Assembly: GCA_001784635.1 (NCBI GenBank)
Contig: MFRS01000023.1
Span: forward strand, 10,700-16,467
Length of the DNA: 5,768 nucleotides
Direction of reading: 5' to 3'
Source of the DNA: Candidatus Micrarchaeota archaeon RBG_16_49_10
Lineage (GTDB): Archaea; Aenigmatarchaeota; Aenigmatarchaeia; CG10238-14
How positions within the stretch are numbered: the stretch's first letter is position 1; each line of letters opens with the position of its first letter. The position numbers were made by a program, and so were the translations under genes. Of this stretch, positions 1-5,768 are shown in pieces. Below the pieces are notes generated by a model, which ran no database searches, was not told the origin of the DNA, and saw nothing but the letters and a program-made list of their open reading frames with translations.

Positions 1-2810
1 GTGTAATTCATGTCATAGCCTTGATTTCCATCGCGTTGTAAATCCGTAAGTTCGACACCGTCAACCCAATACTGCCACTCTTTAATCGGCTGGGTTCCTT
101 TGACGACCTTCATTTCTATTTCATGCCAAACATTGGCGGCGGGATTTATTTGCTGGGAGGAGTTCTGCCAAACATCAGCTGCGCTATCCCTGTAATAACC
201 TCTCCAAATAACTGCCGAACCATTGTAGTATAACTGGAGTTGCGCAGAGGTATAGCCAGCATATATTTTTATACCGCCCAGATAGACACCTTGTCCGACT
301 ATTGATGGGCTTGCGTTCCATTTGGCATAGAAACGAAGATAAATCGGTGTGGCAGCAGAGAATGCTTTCTTAATGTATTCGCCGTTAGCATCAAAGAATG
401 CTTTGTAACCGCCTTGGCGAGCGTTGCCCATGATTTTTGGTGTGCCATATGTAGTCCAGTCGATAAACGAACCGCTCTCGAATCCATCTGAGAAGATATA
501 GTTTGCCTGAGTGCATGCGTTATTCGAGCATGTCCCAGACGCACAACTCTTGTCCAGGTACTGTCCCTCGTTAATGCAACACTCGTACGGACAGGATGTC
601 TTGGCAACACACGTTTTATTGGAACAGAACTGACCACTTGAGCATGGTCTGTCCCTGTATCTGGCTTCGCCTGAGCAGCAGTCGAACAGGCAGTCTGACT
701 TGAGGCCTGGCGCTACTTTAAGATAGACTATGCCGTTTGAATAGTAGTAGGTGTTGTCACTAAGAGACGTGTTGACGGCTATGGCAGATTTGTTCAGAAG
801 GACTCGGACCGGACTTACATCAGCTATCTGAAAGCTTTGGCTGTCGCTGGATACAAATGATAATGAAGTCGGCGTGGCATTGATATAATTTATCAGGTCG
901 CTCACATTTGACGTCACGGATACTGAGGTCAGCTTGATGGACTTGCCTGAAAAGCTGAACTGGATATCGTACGTACCTAACGGCACGGATAGTTGGTAGC
1001 TGCTACCCTGTGCCGAGTTGACTATGCTGCTTCCAGAGTAGGCTGTGACAGTCACATTAAGCCGCTGGTTATTCTTATCTTTGAACAAGCCTGCTATGAA
1101 TCTCAGATTGGCTGGTGTGCTGAGCACGAAGTTCTGGATGTATGTCCCATTGGACGAGTATCCCACCGACCTGGAGGCAGTGGTGTAACCTGACTTGCTG
1201 ACTGTGAGAGAGCACGAGACTGGCGATGTGAACGCTAATCTGTATCCGCCTGTCGAGTTGGTTGTTGTGGATGCGCCGCATGCCACGGTCGCACCTGCTA
1301 TCGCTGAGCCGGACGAATCTGTGACAGCACCTGCGATATCTATTGAATAGGAAGGCAGCGTCGGCACCCCGCCAAGCGTCAGCGGATGGGGATAGGGATA
1401 GGGTTTATAGTTGGCAATGCTCCATGAAGGGTCTGGGTTAGGGTAATCGGTATCGCTAGGATTCCCTGCTTGTCTTGACCAATCCAAATAATTATCCAAG
1501 CCATTGCTATAAGATTTTGCTGAATCATAACTATATGTTATAGGGTATGGGTTATCTTGATGGAATGGGCTTATTCCGCTTATAGAAGATATTTCGGGAT
1601 TCGAAAGCGGACCCTTGGCACTCCAGAAGAACCAACCATTGACTTTCCAAACTTCACTTGGCGTCCCAATCGGATCATACCTGTCAGTAAATACGCGGAG
1701 ATAACTGTTATCAACGTAATTGTTGAAGAAAACGCCATATCCACTTCTAACAACGAAAATACCTCTCAAAGTTGACTGCCTGTTGTTGTCGCCGTAGTAA
1801 GTTGCATTTCTAAAGGTGTTTTCATAAAGCTCTCCGCCTTGTGTTCCAGCGTAGTCATCTCCGAAACGGGCCCCATGCATATCGGTGGTTCCTTGGTCGA
1901 AATCATTCTCAAACAAATTATATCTAGCCACATAATATCCCCCATCATTTGATGCTATGCTATGTCTCCATTTGCTAAGGTAATTGTTCTCGATATAAAC
2001 TGTATGGGAAGTGTATTTGCCGAGAAGATTGGCTGCTGGTTCATAATCAATCATCCTGAAATTTAGGTCTCGTCCAATAGCTATTCCGTAGCCTACATTT
2101 CCGAGATACATATTGGCATTATTGCTTATTCCATTTGTATTCCAAATCTTGTTGTGGTCAATCACACCGCTGCTTTCATCTCCAGACTGGTAGTAGGCAC
2201 CAACCACTATTGCTCCGCCGCCTAAGTTTCTGAAGTTATTATGGTCAATCCTGAAGTTGATGACACCCACAATCTGTATCGCCTTTGACATGACTCCAGA
2301 AAGTTCTTCGCCAACCTGACTTCTCCAGCCGTCCAGCATTATGTTTGCAAAGCGAATTGGGCTTGTCCAACGCGATTCTGGAACAAGCGGCCCAGGTGCA
2401 CCTGCCTTGCTTGTGTTCCAGTGAAAGTATTCACCTTCGCGAGTTTGACCGAGGCTGAACCAGAAAGGCATGTTTCCATCAGACATGTTTCCAGTTTTTT
2501 TGCCTTGCCTTATTATTGTCGTCCACTCAGTAGGTATTCCCATGCTGTCATTTCCGATGGGAGGTGCGCCTATGATGTTCACTCCTACTGGCACATAAAC
2601 AGGTTCCCACGTGTTTCCTTCCTCGTAAAAGTTCCAAGTTCCTGCTGGTATGAAAACGTTCCCACCACCAGCTGCAGCGACCTGGTTGACCGCTGCTTGG
2701 ATGTCAACAGCAGAGCCACTAACTGTGGTCACATTCAAGGCTTGAGATTCATTGGCCAGAATTAAAAAAATAATCAGTGCCAAGGTGGAAAAAATAATTG
2801 ACGTTCTCAT
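1..2810 (-). CDS. Secreted beta-helix / Cys-rich / LamG-like multidomain protein (partial, C-terminus cut by window edge)
   Basis: I translated this frame by hand from the ATG at 2810; it stays open for 936 codons and leaves the window without a stop, so the 3' end is missing. Domain order by residue: signal peptide 1-24 (MRTSIIFSTLALIIF, likely cleavage after SQA); pectate-lyase-superfamily-like opening about 26-82 (DIQAAVNQVAAAGGG, then VFIPAG) leading into a right-handed beta-helix to about 465, with many N-x-F/Y turns and the block WRHSIAS at 281-287; junction YPHPLTL 473-479; carboxypeptidase-regulatory-like sandwich about 490-564; second beta-rich domain about 568-702; 12-cysteine segment 707-766; LamG/concanavalin-like domain from about 771 (FSDGFESGSF, later VWHEIEM and YWVDGVEL), which probably lacks its last few dozen residues. 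I count about 16 N-x-S/T sequons. It is a paralog of the upstream gene, which ends 35 bp before this start. The first beta-helix coils are longer than in the paralog (roughly 60-160). Predicted extracellular or surface-attached, possibly glycan-binding or glycan-processing; no catalytic residues can be named. Confidence 0.9.
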   Translation of the reverse strand, partial: MRTSIIFSTLALIIFLILANESQALNVTTVSGSAVDIQAAVNQVAAAGGGNVFIPAGTWNFYEEGNTWEPVYVPVGVNIIGAPPIGNDSMGIPTEWTTIIRQGKKTGNMSDGNMPFWFSLGQTREGEYFHWNTSKAGAPGPLVPESRWTSPIRFANIMLDGWRSQVGEELSGVMSKAIQIVGVINFRIDHNNFRNLGGGAIVVGAYYQSGDESSGVIDHNKIWNTNGISNNANMYLGNVGYGIAIGRDLNFRMIDYEPAANLLGKYTSHTVYIENNYLSKWRHSIASNDGGYYVARYNLFENDFDQGTTDMHGARFGDDYAGTQGGELYENTFRNATYYGDNNRQSTLRGIFVVRSGYGVFFNNYVDNSYLRVFTDRYDPIGTPSEVWKVNGWFFWSAKGPLSNPEISSISGISPFHQDNPYPITYSYDSAKSYSNGLDNYLDWSRQAGNPSDTDYPNPDPSWSIANYKPYPYPHPLTLGGVPTLPSYSIDIAGAVTDSSGSAIAGATVACGASTTTNSTGGYRLAFTSPVSCSLTVSKSGYTTASRSVGYSSNGTYIQNFVLSTPANLRFIAGLFKDKNNQRLNVTVTAYSGSSIVNSAQGSSYQLSVPLGTYDIQFSFSGKSIKLTSVSVTSNVSDLINYINATPTSLSFVSSDSQSFQIADVSPVRVLLNKSAIAVNTSLSDNTYYYSNGIVYLKVAPGLKSDCLFDCCSGEARYRDRPCSSGQFCSNKTCVAKTSCPYECCINEGQYLDKSCASGTCSNNACTQANYIFSDGFESGSFIDWTTYGTPKIMGNARQGGYKAFFDANGEYIKKAFSAATPIYLRFYAKWNASPSIVGQGVYLGGIKIYAGYTSAQLQLYYNGSAVIWRGYYRDSAADVWQNSSQQINPAANVWHEIEMKVVKGTQPIKEWQYWVDGVELTDLQRDGNQGYDMNY
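513..692 (-). other. Twin six-cysteine module (12 Cys) in the partial paralog
   Basis: Residues 707-766 keep all 12 cysteines with exactly the same spacing as the other copy, although about a quarter of the residues between them differ (for example REKDCPSSQYC against RDRPCSSGQFC). Strict conservation of the cysteine frame amid substitutions indicates a disulfide-stabilised fold under selection. It sits directly before the LamG-like domain in both proteins. Confidence 0.8.
513..1394 (-). repeat. Conserved central cassette, copy in the downstream paralog
   Basis: This covers residues 473-766 of the partial protein: junction YPHPLTL, carboxypeptidase-regulatory-like domain, second beta-rich domain and the 12-cysteine segment (294 codons). 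It matches 3431-4330 as a diverged direct repeat, including at the nucleotide level, with many differences at third positions. Over the last 80 residues I count 60 identities without gaps. Blocks such as KVAPGLKSDCLFDCC and YSSNGTYIQNF are identical in both. Confidence 0.85.
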
Positions 2811-2845
2811 AAATATAATATTGATTCTGATTAATGATATGTTGT
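2811..2845 (-). other. 35-bp AT-rich spacer between the paralogs, no Shine-Dalgarno
   Basis: Only 6 of the 35 bases are G or C. There is no GGAGG-like ribosome site before the ATG at 2810 and no stem-loop with a T-run that would end transcription. An ATATCATTAA stretch lies about 21-30 bases before the ATG, where a TATA-like element of a leaderless archaeal transcript would be expected, but in so AT-rich a spacer this is weak. Read-through from the upstream paralog is at least as likely. Confidence 0.4.
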
Positions 2846-5590
2846 TCAGGGTCCGATGTAACTGTTAGAAAACACAACGTCGTCGAAATAAGCTTTGGTT
2901 GCTATTGACGAGCTGCCTTGCGCTAGAATTTGGGCGCTGGTGAAGTTACTGCTACCCATGTTGCGGCCAGCCTGGTTCAAGACGCTTGAGCCATCTACAA
3001 AAAGCTGAATCTCGCCCGTTGTCGAACCCTTTTTATTTCGCATCTCAAGCAAGTGCCATGTGTTGGTGTTAATAGCTGCATTTGTCCAGAAATAACCTCC
3101 ATCAAGATTGCTTAGCAAACCCCACTGCATCTGGCCGCTATTGTTCCTTACTATAACAAATCCCGCAATGTCGACAGACATAAGATAGACCAAGGCACCA
3201 GACGGAATTGAGCCGTTGAACCTCACATAGGAGCGGATAAATCCCTCGGGAGATGGTATCAGCCCTGTTTTGGAGATGGCGTTGTTAGCAGTCGTTACAT
3301 CTAACTCGGCAGAGCGGACACCGCTATGAACAGGCGAGGAGACTATCCTATTATAATTAGGTGCATACCGTACTGTCCATTTGCTGAAACTACCGCCCTC
3401 AAAATCGTCTGAGAATATTACCTGGGCACCGCACTCATGATCGGAGCATGTGCCGGATGTGCATGACTTGTCCGAATATTGCTCTTCGTTGATGCAGCAC
3501 TCGTAAGAGCATGCCAGCTTGGCAACGCATGCTCTACTAGAACAATATTGGCTTGAGGGACAGTCCTTTTCGCGGTACCTTGTTTCTCCTGAGCAGCAGT
3601 CAAACAAACAGTCCGACTTGAGACCAGGCGCTACTTTCAGGTATACAATGCCGTTCAAGTAATAGTAGGTATTGTCAGCTAGGGATGTGTTCATAGATAT
3701 CACTGAATTGTTTATCAGCACTCTAGTCGGGCTGGGACCTGCTATCTTGAACTGCTGGCTGTCCCTACTGGAAACGAATGATAGAACCGATGCGGTAGTG
3801 TTGACGTGATTGATAAGGTCGCTGACATCAGACGCCACGCTCACTGAAAGTAGTTTGACCGACCTGCCGGAGAAGTTGAACTGGACATCGTACATGCCAG
3901 GCGAGACTGTTAGTTCATAGCTTCCACTGGCCTGCGTGGAATTCGCAATAGTAGTCGTACCTGCGCTATATACCACTATGGTCGCGCTTAGCGACTGGTT
4001 ATTCTTGTTCATAAGATTGCCTGAGATGGTTCTTGTGATTGCAATACTTTCCAGAGCAAAGTTCTGGATGTATGTTCCGTTGGAAGAGTAGCTTACGGAT
4101 GTCGACTTGCTCACATAACCGGACTTGCTCGCTGTGAGCGAGCAGGCTACTGTCGACGAGAACGTTAGTTTGTATCCGCCAGTTGCGTTCGTCGTGGCAG
4201 AGTAAGCGTTGCAGACGACAGACGCTCCCGCTATCGCCAAGCCAGTAGAAGAGTCTGTCACAGCGCCTGTGAGGTTGATTGGGTGGGAAGGCTGCGAAGG
4301 CGTCTCGCTCAGGGTCAGCGGATGCGGATAGACGTAAGGCGTGTAGGTGAAGCCGTCCTGCGCTTGATTTGGAGCACGCAGATAAACATTGGGCAATCCA
4401 GCAGTTAATATATCAGTTCCACTACCGCTATTTGGATATGTTATTTGGTTATTCCAAATCCAAACATATTTAGGCGACAGCTCTGGCTTATCGGCAAAAT
4501 CGACTTGCAAACCGACCCCTACTCTAGGGGTGTCTCGAATGTCATTGTTATAAATTAGACCTGACCCACCGCGCAAAAGTATTCCCCTGTCAAGGTATTG
4601 CCCAATGTAATTTTCTGGTGGTTGATAGATTGTTCCTTGAGAAACAGGGTCTCCAATCAAAAGGTTATCATAAACCTCCACGCTGTTATGAGTATCACCA
4701 GCATGGGTATCAATAAGCGAGCCGTATCCAGCTTGATATAACTCTCGAAAAACGTTATGTCTAGCTACAAAATGGGCTCCAAAGTTCACAGTACTAGCTA
4801 TACTGTGTCTGTTGCGCCTGAAAGAGTTGTCCTCAATGTAAACAATGTTGCCAGGGAATGGCACAGTTTCATATTTGCCCCACGTCTCAGACGCTAATGG
4901 ACTGTCGGTAGCTAAACTTGAACCACTGACAATTATCCCATATCCCCAGATTCTGCCGTTGATTGCAAAGTTGTACTTATACGGATTGTCAAATACGGAG
5001 TGACTTATGACTCCGCGAGACCAGAATCGAGGAGGGCTATGTCCATCATTCTCGTCAACACCTATAGCTGTTTGAGCAAAATCCTCAAAATACATGTCAT
5101 AAACCAAAAAATCTTTAACGGCTCTTATACCCAAACCACCATTCGCGGCAGTGTCTTCAGCATCACCTCGACTTGGCACAAAACCGATTAGACTCATCCC
5201 TTTAATCATAACGGGTTTTTGTGTATCTTTCGTAACCATCTGCCCTAGCGCATTGTAACGTCCATCTACAAAAATCATGAACGTTAGATGATGTTCTCTT
5301 GTTTGAATCAACCGTGTGCGATTCATTCCAGCACCAACAAGATTGACGCCTCCGTAAACCGTCACTGTTTCATCAAAGGTCCAATTGCCAGCGGGGACGT
5401 AAACCGTGCCACCGCCTGCGGAAGCGACCTGATCAACAGCTGTCTGTACGTCTGCAGGAGAGCCGCTGTTCGCAGTTACGTTGATGCCAACGGCACTCAC
5501 ATCATGGAATGGGAGATTGAATAAAACGATTAAAAAAACAAGGGATGAAATGGCAAGGATATTTCTGTTCATGAATAACACTTTTTTCAT
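2846..5590 (-). CDS. Secreted beta-helix / Cys-rich / LamG-like multidomain protein (complete, 914 aa)
   Basis: I start this gene at the ATG at 5590 because it overlaps the stop of the upstream zinc-ribbon gene as ATGA and gives a signal peptide directly (K2, K3, R9, hydrophobic core about 11-28, likely cleavage after DVSA at 33). The in-frame ATG at 5572 (residue 7) is the alternative and lines up with the paralog's start. Longer extension upstream would run out of frame through the zinc-ribbon gene. Domains: pectate-lyase-superfamily-like opening about 37-88 (DVQTAVDQVASAGGG, then VYVPAGNW); right-handed beta-helix to about 405, with RHSIAS at 261-266 and DTH at 294-296; YPHPLTL junction 421-427; carboxypeptidase-regulatory-like sandwich about 439-513; second beta-rich domain about 518-656; 12-cysteine segment 661-720; LamG/concanavalin-like domain about 725-911, starting FSDDFEGGSF and ending YFDDVVFSNSYIGP, followed by a TGA stop. 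There are about 15 N-glycosylation sequons. Likely extracellular or surface-anchored carbohydrate binding or processing; enzymatic activity is not shown by the sequence. No sortase-type or C-terminal membrane anchor is seen. Confidence 0.93.
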   Translation of the reverse strand: MKKVLFMNRNILAISSLVFLIVLFNLPFHDVSAVGINVTANSGSPADVQTAVDQVASAGGGTVYVPAGNWTFDETVTVYGGVNLVGAGMNRTRLIQTREHHLTFMIFVDGRYNALGQMVTKDTQKPVMIKGMSLIGFVPSRGDAEDTAANGGLGIRAVKDFLVYDMYFEDFAQTAIGVDENDGHSPPRFWSRGVISHSVFDNPYKYNFAINGRIWGYGIIVSGSSLATDSPLASETWGKYETVPFPGNIVYIEDNSFRRNRHSIASTVNFGAHFVARHNVFRELYQAGYGSLIDTHAGDTHNSVEVYDNLLIGDPVSQGTIYQPPENYIGQYLDRGILLRGGSGLIYNNDIRDTPRVGVGLQVDFADKPELSPKYVWIWNNQITYPNSGSGTDILTAGLPNVYLRAPNQAQDGFTYTPYVYPHPLTLSETPSQPSHPINLTGAVTDSSTGLAIAGASVVCNAYSATTNATGGYKLTFSSTVACSLTASKSGYVSKSTSVSYSSNGTYIQNFALESIAITRTISGNLMNKNNQSLSATIVVYSAGTTTIANSTQASGSYELTVSPGMYDVQFNFSGRSVKLLSVSVASDVSDLINHVNTTASVLSFVSSRDSQQFKIAGPSPTRVLINNSVISMNTSLADNTYYYLNGIVYLKVAPGLKSDCLFDCCSGETRYREKDCPSSQYCSSRACVAKLACSYECCINEEQYSDKSCTSGTCSDHECGAQVIFSDDFEGGSFSKWTVRYAPNYNRIVSSPVHSGVRSAELDVTTANNAISKTGLIPSPEGFIRSYVRFNGSIPSGALVYLMSVDIAGFVIVRNNSGQMQWGLLSNLDGGYFWTNAAINTNTWHLLEMRNKKGSTTGEIQLFVDGSSVLNQAGRNMGSSNFTSAQILAQGSSSIATKAYFDDVVFSNSYIGP
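3431..3610 (-). other. Twin six-cysteine module (12 Cys) in the complete protein
   Basis: Residues 661-720 contain two units with the spacing C-x3-CC-x10-C-x5-C-x4-C and C-x3-CC-x10-C-x4-C-x4-C, separated by five residues. The units resemble each other outside the cysteines too: FDCCSGETRYREKDC against YECCINEEQYSDKSC. Twelve cysteines in 60 residues of an exported protein suggest six disulfides. Metal binding is less likely outside the cell. Short CC-containing modules like this occur in exported proteins of archaea known from metagenomes; that is recollection, not a search result. Confidence 0.8.
3431..4330 (-). repeat. Conserved central cassette, copy in the upstream paralog
   Basis: This covers residues 421-720 of the 914-residue protein (300 codons) and is the partner of 513-1394. 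The six extra codons are spread over small indels, for instance one additional arginine in FVSSRDSQQF and two or three codons around YSAGTTTIANSTQASGSY. Conservation drops on both sides, in the beta-helix and in the LamG-like domain, so the repeat is a domain cassette inside two paralogous genes, not a mobile element. Confidence 0.85.
5587..5590 (-). promoter_or_regulatory. ATGA stop/start overlap (translational coupling site)
   Basis: Read on the minus strand, the stop TGA of the zinc-ribbon gene and the start ATG of the large secreted-protein gene share bases as ATGA. Just upstream lies CCATCAACTCT, with no purine-rich Shine-Dalgarno sequence. This fits re-initiation by ribosomes finishing the upstream gene, and it decides the start in favour of 5590 over the ATG at 5572. 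The alternative is that 5572 is used, in which case the overlap would be chance. Confidence 0.6.
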
Positions 5591-5768
5591 AGAGTTGATG
5601 GCCCGGAAACAATTTTCCTCATTTCGGTATGGCCGCACTTTTTGCAAGTATAGGCATCTAAGAAAATTCCCTGATAAGTCTTTTCCATAGTGCCAGAGCA
5701 CTGCGGGCAGGTAATTACACTCTTTACTATTTTAAGGGGTGCCTCTTTCCTTCTCAACACATCAATGA
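5587..5768 (-). CDS. Zinc-ribbon protein, C-terminal part (5' end outside window)
   Basis: A minus-strand frame entering from the right edge gives 59 residues and a TGA stop at 5589-5587. It contains two metal-binding knuckles, CPQC (residues 20-23 of the visible part) and CKKCGH (41-46), 17 residues apart, which is the layout of a four-cysteine zinc ribbon. The flanks are charged (LRRKEAPLKIVKS before, TEMRK after), with no membrane segment, so a cytoplasmic protein is expected, possibly nucleic-acid-binding or regulatory; the exact family is not recognised. The reading is open to the window edge, so the protein is probably longer, although a GTG (5760) or TTG (5757) start for a tiny protein cannot be excluded. 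Its last codons overlap the start of the secreted-protein gene by four bases, so the two are probably co-transcribed. Supporting evidence is the spaced cysteine pairs and the ATGA junction; the length is too short for codon-level proof. Confidence 0.72.
   Translation of the reverse strand, partial: IDVLRRKEAPLKIVKSVITCPQCSGTMEKTYQGIFLDAYTCKKCGHTEMRKIVSGPSTL

Noticed and set aside
299..637. Several small open frames on either strand (for example 299-637 minus, 2421-2765 plus, 5288-5524 plus).
   Set aside because: They lie in other frames of the two large genes, lack recognisable domains or ribosome sites, and include sequence explained by the conserved paralogous proteins.
513..692. Cysteine-rich segment as zinc fingers.
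   Set aside because: The protein is exported, the cysteines are in adjacent CC pairs with no regular CxxC pairs, and the spacing fits disulfides better.
1..2810. A broken or frameshifted gene, because no closed reading frame of this size exists here.
   Set aside because: Translation from 2810 is continuous to base 1; the frame simply has no stop because the window ends.
513..4330. Long direct repeat as a sign of an insertion sequence or other mobile element.
   Set aside because: The repeat lies inside two coding frames, codes for domains, has no terminal inverted repeats or transposase, and is diverged mainly at third codon positions.
2846..5590. Naming the proteins as pectate lyases.
   Set aside because: Only the opening motif and beta-helix pattern match that superfamily; no diagnostic catalytic residues could be identified, and many such folds are non-enzymatic adhesins.
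5591..5701. N-terminal extension of the complete secreted protein up to an ATG at 5701.
   Set aside because: It would overlap the zinc-ribbon gene out of frame, put 37 non-hydrophobic residues before the signal peptide, and has no counterpart in the paralog.

Overview
The window holds one strand of tightly packed genes, all reading right to left (minus strand): the 3' end of a small zinc-ribbon protein gene (5768 to 5587), a complete gene for a large secreted multidomain protein (5590 to 2846, 914 residues), and a second, paralogous secreted protein gene (from 2810) that runs off the left edge after 936 codons with no stop codon in the window. The zinc-ribbon stop and the first secreted-protein start share an ATGA overlap, and the two secreted-protein genes are only 35 bp apart, so the three look like one operon. 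I found no RNA gene, CRISPR array, insertion sequence or convincing plus-strand gene.

Both large proteins have the same order of parts: a signal peptide; a right-handed beta-helix region with a pectate-lyase-superfamily-like opening; a YPHPLTL junction; a carboxypeptidase-regulatory-like beta-sandwich; a second beta-rich domain; a cysteine-rich segment with 12 cysteines that is itself two copies of a six-cysteine module; and a C-terminal LamG/concanavalin-like domain. Each carries about 15 N-glycosylation sequons. The central 294-300 residues are strongly conserved between the paralogs, while the beta-helix and the C-terminal domain have diverged. In both genes base composition changes sharply at the YPHPLTL junction.

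The most likely source is an archaeon, perhaps a DPANN-type lineage known from metagenomes. The reasons are the absence of Shine-Dalgarno sequences before the starts, the many sequons, the domain style of the surface proteins and the compact gene packing. This is inference; a candidate-phylum bacterium cannot be excluded. The likely role of the pair is at the cell surface or outside the cell, binding or processing polysaccharide or glycan. No catalytic residues can be assigned, so adhesins are as likely as enzymes.
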